In this document: piece by piece, positions 52,982 through 63,712 of the stretch
Position numbering within the stretch: position 1 is the first letter of the stretch
How the letters are laid out: each line of letters begins with the position of its first letter
From: Hofstenia miamia
Lineage: Eukaryota > Xenacoelomorpha > Acoela
Assembly: GCA_004352715.1 (NCBI GenBank)
Contig: SCFE01000043.1
Location: forward strand, 1,796,531-1,860,530
Direction: 5' to 3'
DNA: 64,000 nt
Notes under the pieces: generated by a model
The model's database searches: none
The model's input: the letters and a program-made list of their open reading frames with translations, nothing else
What the model was told of the DNA's origin: nothing
Made by a program: the position numbers and the translations under genes

Positions 52982-54763
52982 AAACGTTTGAAACAATTTA
53001 CAGCACAATTCAATTTGCATTTATCACAAAACACTCTTGTAATTTGCTGGCATCCAGGATTTTCGCATCTTCTTTTTTGTTATCTTCCATAAAGGTTGGC
53101 CAATGATCATTCCATCTAGTCGAATAGCTTTTGCTGGTAAAGGTGTTGTGAGGCCAAGCTTTTTCTTTTCTGAATATTCCTTCTCGACTCTTGCAGTAGA
53201 TGGTCGTCCCCTTTTGTTTGTAGTCGCCTTTGATTTCCTCGTCAATCAATCAGATATCTGCATTTTTAACTCTTTAAGTTTCAGTGTTGATGTATTTTCG
53301 TTACAATCAATGTACGAAATACAAGATTACACAACAACCATATAACAAAATGAAACAGCAACTAGCAACTTGTGGTACCACTTCTTTTATCGCACGCAAA
53401 ACATGTAGAGACTCAGAAATCCATCTAACAGGTCTACGCCACCCATTAATTTATTGTAAGTTGATACAATAAATGGACATGTGACGTTGACTTTCTCTTT
53501 TCATTCACAGCGAACTAGTAGTTGGGTTCACACTTTCATATGTTGATAGTAGTGTGACAACACGATTGTCAAACCATTTGACAGCCCTAAGTTCCATACC
53601 ATTATAATCTGCTGTCCATATCTCGAGAGATCCTCTGCCATTCTTTTTCATTACGGTTAGATCAAACTCTTCCTAAGGATGCAATTCCTTGGTCATAAAG
53701 TGTCTTTACAAGATCAACTCCTGTGTACTAATTGTCGAAGTACCATTTTGCCAATTGCTTCTGGGTATATGCTGCAGCAGGAGTAGAACTATATTTCCAG
53801 ATGTCTTTAAATCGTGCTGATTAGGCCATACATCATTGGCACTAGTATGGACTTCAAAGTTGTAAATCAGTCTATCCACACTCGGCAATACATATAGTTT
53901 ATATCCTCACTTCTTTGGCTCCTGTGGGTTGTGCCGTTTTAACCTAGAGTTTCCTTTAAATGGAACCATTTGCTCATCAATGCACAACTTTTCAGTTGGT
54001 TTGAGTTCCGAAAACCTTTTATTCAAGTGATTAACCACAGGCCGGATCTTATATAATCTGTCCGCACAGTCCTCAGGACGGGTTAGGTTATCATTGCAGT
54101 GTAAAAACTCGTGATCTTTTTAAATCTGTTCACGGTCATTGTGCTAGCAATTTTTTCAAGATATAATTCATTGCTCCAGTTCCCTCTGGTACTGGGCATC
54201 TGCACTAAACTGGTAGCATACAGTATCCCTAGGAATTGTTCAAGCTCATTGGGTGTCAAATTCAATGGTACAGCTGGATTACATTTCACAGCATACTTGT
54301 TTGATTCCTCCACAATAAGATCCGGAATAGAATGATGCATGAATTTGTGATAGAAATCAATAGGTTCCCAGTCAACTATATTTTTTTCATCGTCAAGACT
54401 TGCTTAAAAGTCCAATGTGAACTTCAAAACATTTTCTAGGTCCTGCCTTTCCCATACGATGAGACGTCTTTTCCCTAAACATAAAAAATAGTGAAATATA
54501 ATCCTATTGATTATAGTGAAAGTATATGCGACAATAACAATGCAATGTTTACCTTTATTCCCGCGAGATGCAGTAGGTTGCTGTGGTGCTGATTTACTGA
54601 CTGTCAAAACATCAGCATCACTTTCATGTTCTTCAATTTCTTCCTCTGTTTCACTATCTGTTATAACATTTGTACAGAATAATTCTTCATTACTGTCACT
54701 TGAAAAGTCACTTTCTTCAGACACATCAGATGGGTGAATGTTACGTTTTCTTTGTAGAATCAA
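52982..54763 (-). pseudogene. piggyBac transposase with one small intron
   Basis: Cut-and-paste transposase. Minus-strand exon 1 from 54763: MILQRKRNIHPSDVSEES, acidic N-terminus, to 54553. Intron 54477-54552 (GTAAAC...TTTAG). Exon 2: KRRLIVWERQDLENV, a stop near 54402, then HHSIPDLIVEESNKYA, LTPNELEQFLGILYA, GNWSNELYLEKIASTMTVNRFKK; first catalytic Asp region CIDEQMVPFKGNSRLKRHNP near 53930-53990; second Asp in KWYFDN then YTGVDLVKTLYDQGIAS near 53690-53750; WFDNRVVTLLSTY near 53550; C-terminal Cys-rich end CDKCKLNCAVNCFKRFH near 52982-53032. Frameshifts and stops throughout. Confidence 0.85.
54477..54552 (-). other. 76-base spliceosomal intron in piggyBac gene
   Basis: Minus strand begins GTAAACATTG after SRGNKG and ends TTTTTATGTTTAG before GKRRLIVWERQ. 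Removing it keeps the coding sense on both sides. Confidence 0.65.
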
Positions 54764-56204
54764 AGGTAGACGTTTTTTGAACCATAAAAGCTTCTACAAT
54801 TCATCTAAAAAACTTACAGAGGTGGTACTTATGTTTACTGACTCAAGTACAACGACTACATTATAAAAAGCACCTTCTGCATAAAAAAGATTCCCAAAGT
54901 GCATACTATTGCTTTACTTATGTCTTGTAGAACATAAAAAAAATTACATTCATACCTTCTATATTTGTCGTGATATTTCGATTACAAGTTCAAGATTTTG
55001 TTCAACGTTACTATGCTGCTTCTATTTTTTCGCAAAAACAATGTTTATGTAAAACAACACTGATTTTTTTACAAAACCCAAGATTTACTAATGAATATTC
55101 TGAAGAAATGAAATATGGCTTTTTTCTTTGAATTTACAGTATGCAATTACGTCAATTTTGGTTTGTTTCTTTAAATACACAATATGCAATATAGGTTTAA
55201 ATAATGTGATGTATCATCACATACACTTTGCACATCCACAACCGTTGGACCTGAATTTTGTGATCCGTTTGAAAAACTGGGTTTGTCATATTCATTTACT
55301 TGCGTCTTGCAAGCACTTTTCTGATTTTCCTTATATTCCTTACAAAGCCAACTTTGAAATATTGTAAACTCTAAAATAACTTCAATGAATTAAACAAGAT
55401 ATTCCACACTCCCTGTACAATAATCAGCTAATGACTTGCTTGTCAATTTCAAATGATTAATTCTGGGTCAAATCAAATTTAACAAACCTGTTTTTTGTGA
55501 ACATGACGCGCATTCCTATGTTATCATTTTCGGCATAGGGAGTCGATAGTGTATTTAACCGTAGGAAGTTTTAAATTGAAAAAAGAGTGGCCTCGTACAG
55601 ATTTAAAAATATAATTTAGCAATAATTATTACACAGATAAAAAATCTGTTAAAAAATTAATTGGATATATAATAGATTGAATTTATTATCCGACTACTGC
55701 TAATCTCCACTCCCATCATAATGGGAAAAGGTCGAAAATATATAGTTAAAAAATCATCGCAGATTTTGGAGGGGAAGCTACATTCTTGCTCATTCGAGTT
55801 TCAGTTTTTAACATTCCGAGAGTTTGTGATTTGAAACGAGAAATAAAGAATTTCGAAAAAAAGGAATTCGAGACCTAGTAGGGACTTTTTCAAAGATATT
55901 TAAAGATTAATAATATGGACGTCCCAAATTCGTATCAATTTCTTTAAATTGAGTTCAAACATCAAATTACATAGTCTAAGGGCAAGTATTTATTCTTTGA
56001 GTTTCAAACTTTAACACAATTCCTAGTTCTAGATATTAAACTGCTTGTTTTAATTGATAAAGAAAGCTGAGTTTAAAATAATCACACAATATTTTTATGT
56101 ATTATAATGTAATTCAAAACATCTACCTTATTGATTGAAATGATTGTCTTTAACAAGTGATCAGGGAAAGTATTGAGCAACTTCTTTGCATCATCAGTAC
56201 CAGG

Positions 56205-56206
<2 letters not shown>
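54764..56206. other. AT-rich intergenic stretch
   Basis: About 1.4 kb without a recognisable gene, RNA or structured repeat. Confidence 0.55.

Positions 56207-56255
<49 letters not shown>
56207..56255. repeat. TAA microsatellite (non-LTR 3' tail)
   Basis: About 16 TAA units, directly after AAACTTTATT (complement of the AATAAA region). Confidence 0.95.
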
Positions 56256-56256
<1 letters not shown>

Positions 56257-56973
56257 CTTTATTTAGCCGCTGAAGGCATACACTACAAAAAAATAAAAGC
56301 AAGTCAAGTTTTACGGCAGCGAAGACAGTCACAGGAGATGAACTAGGAGCAAATGGAAAAGTAGGCGAAGTTGGAGAAGGGCTCAGCAAAGAGGAAAGCC
56401 ATCAAAGATTTCTTGAAGCTCGGTGGCGGGGAAAAGAAATCAATCGCTGTTGGAGGGTTGTGAGTCAAGATGTAATTAGCAGAAGTACAAGCACGATTGA
56501 AAAATGAGTGAAGGGTGCGATGTTTCTTGAGAAAATGAATGGAGAAATTGACATCATCAGAGCGAGTGGAGCGGGAATTAGAGAACTTGATGAAATCAAA
56601 AGGATCAAGATCAAATTTGCGAGTGAGCAGTCGATTGAACAGGAGGAGATCACAGGCATGGAAATAGGTGACAGTGGGAGAGTGGAGAATTTCAGCAGAG
56701 CATCTTTATAGGCCAAGGGGGAAATCCATTTGAAAGTGCATTTCTGGAAATGTTCCATGGAGTGGAACAAAGCATGAGAAGGCCACCTACAAGGAGATGC
56801 ATAGAGAAGAATGGCGCAAGGAATGGACTTGAACAAAGAGTTTCACAGTGGACAAGGTATTAAACGGAACATTATGGAAAAGGGCAAATAGCAAGGAATT
56901 GGCTTTGCAGAGATGCAAAGACACAGGTCCAGTCCAATTTAAGTTTGCAGCAAGAAATCTTAGAAGCAAAAGA

Positions 56974-58097
56974 CTAGCCAAAATCAAAAATCGCAGTGTC
57001 GTCGACATACAACAGGCAAGACGAGTTGAGAACAGAATGAGGGAGGTCGTTAATGGCCACGAGGAAAAAAAGAACAGCAAACACTGAGCATTGAGGGGCA
57101 CCACTAGTAACGGCTACGAGAGAAGAGATAGACGAGTTGATTTTGACACATTGTTGGCGATTGGTCAGGTAAGACTGGAACAGTTCGATGAAATCCGCAT
57201 CAAAACCAAATAAACGTAACTTGTCAAGCAGAATGGAATGAGGGAGGCGATCAAACGCTTTTGAGATGTCAAGAAAGATAATACAACCAGGATCATTACA
57301 ATCGGAGTGAAAGTAGCCGTTTTCGATCAGTGTGAGTAAGTTAGTAATCGTAGACCGACCAGGAAGGTGGTTGCCATGCTGAGAGGAAGAGATGAGGTGA
57401 CGAATTTTTGGAAATACAAAACGAAAAACAAGGCGCTCAAAGATGATAGGCAGTCTAGATATAATAGCTGTTGGGTGGTAGGACGTGACCTGCGAGGAGG
57501 GAAGCTGATTAGATTTTAACAGCGGGGAATCCAAGATGTCTTCCAACAGGTGGGATAGCGTTTAGAGGGGCAAATGAAGGAGTAAAGATGTTTGAAAGGG
57601 ATAGAAAGCGTGGAGAAAATTTTATGAATTACAAATGAAGGCACACCGTCAGGATAGCAAGGACCAGACAACTTGCAAGATTTAAGCATGAGAGAAATAT
57701 CATGGTCGCTGAAGTCAGTATCACAAAGTTGGATTAGCGGAGAGGCAGCAGGCGGACCAGGGCACATGGAGACAGGTTCAAAGAAGTTAGAGGCAAAATA
57801 CGCGTTGAACAGATCAGCTTTCTCCAGGTCAGAGTGAGCAGAAAGAAGATTCCATCTCAAATTGGGGAGCTCTGGCTTGGAATGAAGAGAACGCATTAAG
57901 GAATAAGAGACTTGAAGAGAACTGGACGAGAAGCTAGACAGAAGAGAGAAGTTGTCAAGTTTCATAAAATTGATAATATGTTCTGTGAGAGAAGCAAGCT
58001 TCAGAGAAGCAGTAGTACCAGAATGGCGTTTGTCAGACTCAAATTTATTCAAGGAGTGCACAGTAAGGGACGAGAAATAGAAAGGCGTATATTGCAC
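56974..58097 (-). pseudogene. Reverse transcriptase of minus-strand non-LTR element
   Basis: First open part (58097-57516): NLRWNLLSAHSDLEKADLFNAY type linker and SGPCYPDGVPSFV. After a frame change near 57530 the RT follows: SYHPTAIISRLPIIFERL, LDISKAFDRLPHS, SYLTNRQQCVKINSS, TSGAPQCS (family consensus GS), LLYVDDTAIFDFG near 56985-57010. Both catalytic Asp are present. The thumb is damaged by the deletion. Higher CpG content than the copy at 8582, so it is younger. Confidence 0.87.
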
Positions 58098-58103
58098 AGG
58101 CTG

Positions 58104-58181
58104 TGATATATTCTTTACGATGTTGAAACAGCTTTTAGATCATTACATATCTGACGTTAATATATATAAAAATACATCACA
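58104..58181 (-). repeat. 3' LTR of element D (shortened)
   Basis: About 78 bases, matching 61105-61208 with an internal loss of about 25 bases (the CGTCAGCTTTTATTCAATA part). Confidence 0.75.
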
Positions 58182-59090
58182 TCATAGCCTTTCAAAGCAA
58201 TTGGTCTGTTTCTTATTCTTCCAGAGCGTCTCTTCATATCCCATGTTTCTGTCATCTTCATTAGCTCTCGTCACTACATTTTCATCAGTTTCCATACTCG
58301 TTTCTACCACAGGTTGCGCTTCATGATGTGCTTCAACGATAAGCTCGGCAGTCAGTACGCTATCGGGAGGTTGCTCATTATTCAAACTATCAGTTCGCTC
58401 ATGTAAACTCTCTGTGCACGCTTGTTCCTCAGAGACACATCCTGCTTCAGGTGACCTGCTCAAATCGTGGGTAGACCAGGCATCTAGTCGTCCGTCAGGA
58501 AACTTTTGAAAAATAAGGACTAATTACATCGTTTATCTGAACCGGCTTTACTAGGGGTTCGGCCTTCCTTGACATAAGATAATTCCCAAGGTAAGCTAGT
58601 CACCCTGAAATAAAGAAACCAGCAGATCCCCTCCTGTCAAATCCTAGAAGGACGGAGTCCCATCTTACTTGTGTTAAACCGCGCGAATGAAGCAGACAAG
58701 ACATAGATTTCCAAATTATACGCATTGCCCGATGGGTGGTAAGATGCTGTTTGTGAGTGTGATATTCCAGCGTCAAGCACGAACTTGTCAAGCTCATCAG
58801 ATTGAAATTAAGTTCCAAGTCTGAGTGAATGAATAATGGAGTCCCAAATATCACAGCAGTGACACTCTCAGTAGTGATGGTCCGCAATGGAAACGCAAAG
58901 GGAAATCATGGATACTCGTCGATAACCGTGAGGATATACCGCATTTTAGCTGGAGTAGTGTGTTTTGGACTGACAATATCTATATTCAAACGTCCGAGTG
59001 GAGCTGATGGTATAACTAAATACCCAGGTTGTTCCACTGCATTGAATCTAGTTTTAAGTTCAGCACATGAGCGACAGGAGTTAATAGAAT
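58182..59090 (-). pseudogene. pol: Integrase end and pol tail of element D
   Basis: Minus strand carries decayed integrase pieces (CSGTTWVF, YRRVS) and an open acidic tail 58463-58182 (MSRSPEAGCVSEEQA...), of the kind seen at the end of such pol proteins. The core DDE residues cannot be placed with confidence. Confidence 0.55.
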
Positions 59091-59092
59091 TT

Positions 59093-60480
59093 CTAACCTC
59101 CTCCAGGCTTTGGCAACTTAAATCGTTTCACATAGTCCCAAAACCTAGTTGCTCCTGGATGTGCAAAGGCGTTGTGCAGGTTTGCCAAAGAAGGAACCTT
59201 CTGAACACCATTAACGCGTGACAACATGTCATCCACAGCGGTTTCAGAACCCTTCTGATATTGGATGCCAAACTTATATTCCCCAAGCTTGAGTAGTCTG
59301 GTATCCATTTAGAGTTGTACGCAAGGAATCTCAAGAGACGCCATAGTTAGAAGAGGCAGCTCCATCAGAGATTGGAGTCGTTCTGGGTTGGGCCTGCTAC
59401 CACCATCTTCTAAAACATGTCCCAAGAGGGTTAACCTGAAAATTCGAAATGCGCACTTAGAGTAGTTTAGAGAGACACCCGCTGCCTTAGTAGCTGAAAT
59501 GAATTTTTCAAACGCCTTATCATGTTTCTCCAGTGTTGAACTACCAATAAAGATGTCGCCAAGATATGGGGAACTATTATCTCGGAGATTATTTTCATTA
59601 ACAAATCTATCAATTATTCACTGAAACACCGGGCCGGCATTCGTCAACCCAAATAGAATCCGTTTTATATTAATAATTGCGTAAATACCATCGTTTTGGC
59701 TGGAATTGATAGTTTAGGATCTTGTGCATATTTTAAAAAAATGAAAATTAAAACTGGGACAGAGTTTAGTATTTGATGATATGCACTTTTCAAGTAAATT
59801 TTAGAGAAGCACCTGAATTTTGCGGCTTTGTTGAGTCGATTTTTTTTGTCGATTTTGGGGAATGCGTAAGCATCTGAATATTTTGTGTACGTATATATTG
59901 TTTCAGAGGATTGTTTCCTCGGTTTAGTTGATCCTCGATTGACGAATGTCTGAGCCCTCCATGGGGAAAACGACTTCTGGATAACGCCTTTGTCTAAAAG
60001 TGATTGAATCTCAAGTTGTATGAACTCCTTATCCCGTTTGTCCACATGCTTAGACTTTGTGACAATTAGTTTGACATCCTGCCTCAACCCTGGAAAGAGA
60101 TCCATTGGTTCAATCTTCATCATGGGGAAACTCGAATACAACGTACCGAATTCCATCGCCAAAATTAAAACTATAACTCTGTCGTATTGCACAAGAACAT
60201 CCAGGCCTATAATACTGTACGCGACTAATGACGAGGCCATGTTAAACTTCACATTCTGGATAGTCCTTAGGAGGCCAATGTCGAGATTTATTGAACCCAT
60301 GATAGTCAAAGATCTGTCGGCTAGCAAAGATTTTTGTAAATCTTTTGTTGACGTTAAACCCAAGAGCTGCAACAACTTCTCACTGATGAAACTATCTGTA
60401 GAGCCAGTGTCAATGAGTCCTGGAAAAGACTCCATTTCAATATCAACGTTAGAGGAAACCACCTTTCAATTACGTTTTGT
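59093..60480 (-). pseudogene. pol: Protease and reverse transcriptase remnant of element D
   Basis: Open part 60462-59665: protease with PGLIDTGSTDSFIS (DTG intact) and SIIGLDVL, then the RT start KEFIQLEIQSLLDKGVIQKS, with frame breaks. Later pieces: NAGPVFQ, catalytic box PYLGDIFI where YLDD is expected (first Asp GAC to GGC, near 59560), GVSLNYSKCAF, LTLLGHVLEDGG. The RNase H region is nearly absent; YKFGIQYQKGSETAVDDMLSR (59240-59290) is the RNase H end, followed directly by the integrase zinc-finger start. Inactive. Confidence 0.82.
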
Positions 60481-60539
60481 TAAGGAACACAAGATTGAAT
60501 TAACGCTTTTGCTTGAGGACGATTCCAGAAGACTCTAAC

Positions 60540-61100
60540 CTGCTAGACATAAACACACTTGCCCAGTGTTTTCCACACTTCCTGCATTTGCCATTCTGCG
60601 CCGGACACCTATCCCGTGAATGTCTTTCGCGGTCGCAATAGATGCATTGGTCTACTGACCGATTCCAATTAAAGCTACATGAAACAGCTACAACCTGATC
60701 GTCTGATTGTTCATCTGCCGTAACACTGGCAACTTGACCAACCTGCCCATCTCTGCTTTGATTGACCGTGAGAGATCACATGTCATCTCGACCGCAATAG
60801 CAACAACAATTCAATTAGACACACTCGTCTTGTTGTCATCTAGCTCCATAAGACGACGTTAGTTTCGCGCACTCACAATTTCCCACCATTGTCTTGTGTT
60901 TCTACGAAATCACTTAGGACCTCTTCCGGTTTCTGTTTGCATGTGAAAAGTTGATGTCTTGAATACAATATCCGGGTCGGCGTTTTGAACTGTTCATCAA
61001 GAATTGCGATGGCTGCCGTAAATTCTACTATTGCCATTGAACTCGGTGGGGCTTGATGGGAGAGCAGGAGGTGTAAACTTGACCATTCTGGAGTGCGAGA
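60540..61100 (-). pseudogene. gag: gag remnant of element D
   Basis: Minus strand shows broken gag text ending in two zinc-knuckle-like motifs, CIYCDRERHSRDRC and CRKCGKHWASV (60555-60655). Two knuckles of this form are typical of Gypsy elements of the K02A2.6-like group. The upstream part has stops and frameshifts and cannot be read through. Confidence 0.7.
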
Positions 61101-61104
61101 AAAA

Positions 61105-61208
61105 TGTTGAATAATATTGTTGTGTTGGAAACAGCTGTTAGATCGTCAGCTTTTATTCAATATCTGAAATTACATATCTGACGTTAATATATATAAAAAT
61201 CTGTCACA
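61105..61208 (-). repeat. 5' LTR of element D
   Basis: 104 bases; on the minus strand TGTGACAG...TTCAACA. Very short for a Gypsy LTR. Contains TATATATT, a possible promoter. Confidence 0.8.
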
Positions 61209-61828
61209 TAACATATATGTTTCTCCATCCTCCATATTCTGCAATGCAATTTAGAATCGACAGCTGCTGAGAGCTGTCTACATGGTTGACATTTAGAAAT
61301 TATATGGGAATGAGCAAATTTCTTTTGCACCACATCAAGCTCATACCCGCATTCATCATTCCATAGCTTAGGTGTGGGATAAAAGGTTTTTAATAGTGTA
61401 TGAGCATGGTTTTTATAAACAAACAGACTTACTATAGGAGGAACATTCTCACTATTTTCTGGAATAAATTAAAAAATTGACAAAAAACCAATGTTAGTAT
61501 TATATAGCAGAAATTTTTACTGTGACAATAACGCATATGACGGATTTTTTGTGATTATGTGACGTTTGATCGTTTGTAATTGCTCTAGGGAAAATATTAT
61601 CAGATTTGTTACATTGCTTGAAATAGTGTTATTCGTTATATTTACCACGTGCTAAGATAACTATATATGATCGATTTTTCATTGAGTCTATCAAATTATT
61701 TATAAAATTGAATTCAATATTTTTCTGCATGCATAGATCTGGTACGCAAGAAGGTTTTCTATTGGCTGTTGTAGATTAATTATGCAAGCTAAATTGGTAT
61801 GAGTTTATTTTTAGTTTTCGATTTTCTA
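61209..61828. other. Region upstream of BBS4 exon
   Basis: AT-rich, no gene or transposon recognised. An inverted CCAAT (CTATTGG, 61758-61764) lies about 70 bases before the BBS4 ATG; it could be part of a promoter. Confidence 0.4.
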
Positions 61829-62059
61829 ATGATGGATATCAAAGATTCCTCGGTTGCGCCCACCCAGGTTCAAATTGCTACACCAGTGGTTGCTCCAGCA
61901 ACTGCTCCAAAAAAAGTTTTAGAAGTTCCTAGTTTTGATAGGCGCAATTGGTTAATTCATAGACATTATGTTCATAAACATTTGGATACATGTAGTCAAC
62001 TCATTAAAGTGACGCTTGACGAAACAAATGGAATGTGTGAATATGCTTTACATATTCAA
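61829..62059 (+). CDS. BBS4: BBS4 first coding exon (BBSome subunit)
   Basis: Bardet-Biedl syndrome 4 protein, a TPR-repeat subunit of the BBSome, which moves membrane proteins in and out of cilia. The exon codes 77 residues: an Ala/Pro-rich start (MMDIKDSSVAPTQVQ), then VPSFDRRNWLIHRHYVHKHLDTCSQLIKVTL and DETNGMCEYALHIQ. The RNWLIH.HY.......C...I...L.ET.G.CEYA...Q pattern is the conserved N-terminus of BBS4. The exon ends in CAA at a good donor, GTAAGC (62060). ATG 61829 is chosen because the Met lies at the usual distance from the conserved block. I found no next exon before the window ends; it may lie beyond the repeats. The only host gene I can name here. Confidence 0.85.
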
Positions 62060-62828
62060 GTAAGCCTTTTTATATTTTAATGTCTTACATACATTTATCA
62101 TGCTTTTGTATTTACTAGTTATATGTTTAGATATTTTGTTTTAAATACTATCACCTCTATAAATAAATTATATACAGGGTTTAAAATAAGGTTATAACCA
62201 AAAATTCAGTGATAAATGCAAAATGTGCAATGATAAATGTCACAATGTACAGTAATATAAATAGTCCATGTGCTTGTGTGTCTTGTCTGTGTCTAACATA
62301 CTTTGCTCATTAGATTTTAACAGTTACTCGTAAATAGACAGTTCCGCATACAGTTAGATCTTTTTGTTGTTTAACACTGATTTTTAAGTTTGACAATTAA
62401 TAGTATTATTTGCATTTGCATAATTTCAGATGTTACTGCAGTTCTAATTGTTGTGCTATTGTGCCTCGTGTTGCATTTTAGCAGTTGGTATCACACTTCT
62501 TTAAACCATTACAATCTAGGAAAACTTTAGATGCTTCAGAAATATCTGGAGCTACAAGGACTACAATTTGTAAAAGTAGCAATGAATCAGAAAGCACTGA
62601 ACAACTAAGTTCGTCTACCGAATATATTATCACGAAACTGCAAATCCATTTAGTTCGGCTTCAGTAGGCAATACATGCTGCATATCGCAATGCTAGTTCT
62701 TGTTATATACTGCGCTGTATTTTGCTTTTGCGCAGTGACTAATTCTCCATATTTTAAACTCTGATTAAATATATGCATTGCATTGCGCATTATAGCAAAA
62801 TCTTGGTAATATAAAAACTTCCTTTTAG
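62060..62828 (+). other. BBS4 intron start; possible small exon
   Basis: Starts with the donor GTAAGC. At 62485-62667 an open stretch follows GCATTTTAGCAG (LVSHFFKPLQSRKTLDASEISG...); it does not resemble BBS4 and has no good donor, so it is more likely chance or an unrelated exon. Nothing else seen. Confidence 0.45.
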
Positions 62829-63712
62829 AGAAAAACTATTATACTGCGTCTAATCTCTCCTGGCACCTCTTCTCGATTTGGAGCATGTCCTGCGGCCACT
62901 TTTCTCCCTGCTATTCGCTTCGCCCCAAGGTTTTCAGTGTACTTCTCCATGTGTGAGAACAGGAAGTGCATTTTTATACTCATGAAACAGCCTGATTTTT
63001 GAAAGACATCTATCATGTTGCTGAGTCTAGCGTGGTTTGATGCCTTCATGTCTAGTGGTAGATCAATGTCTTCTCCTGGTAAACGAAACATTCGTTTCTG
63101 TTGCTTCTCGCCACAGGTAGTAACTGCTCAGTCATTTTGGAATAGTGCTCTGCTTTGTCTCCACTATGCCACATGCATATAAAGCATGGGTACTTTGTGA
63201 ACCCACACTGCTGACCAAGTAGAACGTTCACTATCTTGAAGTCGACGCAGATGATCCATTGCTGCTCCTCATATTGGATTTTATCAAACACATACTTCAC
63301 TGGTACATATTTCTCTTTGAGAGTTGTGGGATTGATGCGAATTAGTTCTTATTGTGGAGGATACACACTTTAAAATGAAGATTCAGCAATCTCTCGGATC
63401 GTATTGAGGAGTGCCGAGGCAACATCTCGCTAGTACACGACGTCTTCCTCCTGGCAAAAGTTGCCCATGTAATCCTAACACCTTCTACAAAATGCGTGCG
63501 TTCTCTCTCTTTGAATCTCAAGACCAACAGCTCGAAGGAAGTATGACAAACTGAGATCCCGAACCAGACCATTAAACTCACATTTTGAAAAAGGTTGCGG
63601 AACATCTTGTGCTTCATACTTCTTTTCTGTATCTCCTCTCTCGTCAGCAGTGGTCGCCGCGTCATCACTGTCACTAAGCTCTCTGAATGCTGGCTTTGAA
63701 ATTCTTCTGGTT
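62829..63712 (-). pseudogene. Repeat-associated metazoan protein of unknown family (decayed)
   Basis: Minus-strand pieces in order: RRISKPAFRELSDSDDAA, PFSKCEFNGLVRDLSLS, RITWATFARRK, QQWIICVDFKIVNVLLGQQCGFTKYPCFICMWHSGDKAEHYSK, and near 62840-62930 a QGEKWPQDM-type end. I recall multi-copy predicted proteins in arthropods and cnidarians with the pattern L.RDL.L.K, W.ICGDLK.V..LLG.Q.G.TK.PCFLC.WDSR...HY and EEQGERFHQD; these look transposon-derived but I cannot name the superfamily. Stops and frameshifts interrupt it. A non-LTR fragment begins at its 5' end. Confidence 0.6.

Larger units (their letters stand above)
56207..58103 (-). mobile_element. Non-LTR retrotransposon, CR1/Jockey type, with TAA tail
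   Basis: Minus strand, 5'-truncated at 58103 next to the LTR of element D. It holds the ORF2 linker and RT (57516-58097 and 56974-57546), a deletion of about 175 bases after the YVDD box, a C-terminal part (56465-57104), a 3' UTR with AATAAA and a (TTA)n tail at 56207-56255 (plus strand TAA repeats). A TAA-repeat tail instead of poly(A) is a known feature of the I-factor group; here it defines the 3' end. Confidence 0.9.
58104..61208 (-). mobile_element. Small Gypsy element D with ~100-base LTRs
   Basis: Separate lineage from A, B and C. Direct repeats at both ends: 61105-61208 (TGTTGAATAATA...ATCTGTCACA on the plus strand) and 58104-58181, which share CATATCTGACGTTAATATATATAAAAA. Between them, on the minus strand, lie gag (Cys-rich end), protease, RT, a reduced RNase H/integrase region, and a pol tail. 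Total 3.1 kb, so it is internally deleted; frames are broken. Confidence 0.85.

Noticed and set aside
56150-56389. ORF with a run of Tyr
   Set aside because: It is the TAA microsatellite tail of the non-LTR element read on the other strand.
62485-62667. Second exon of BBS4
   Set aside because: The peptide does not match the TPR region expected after the first exon, and no good donor follows.
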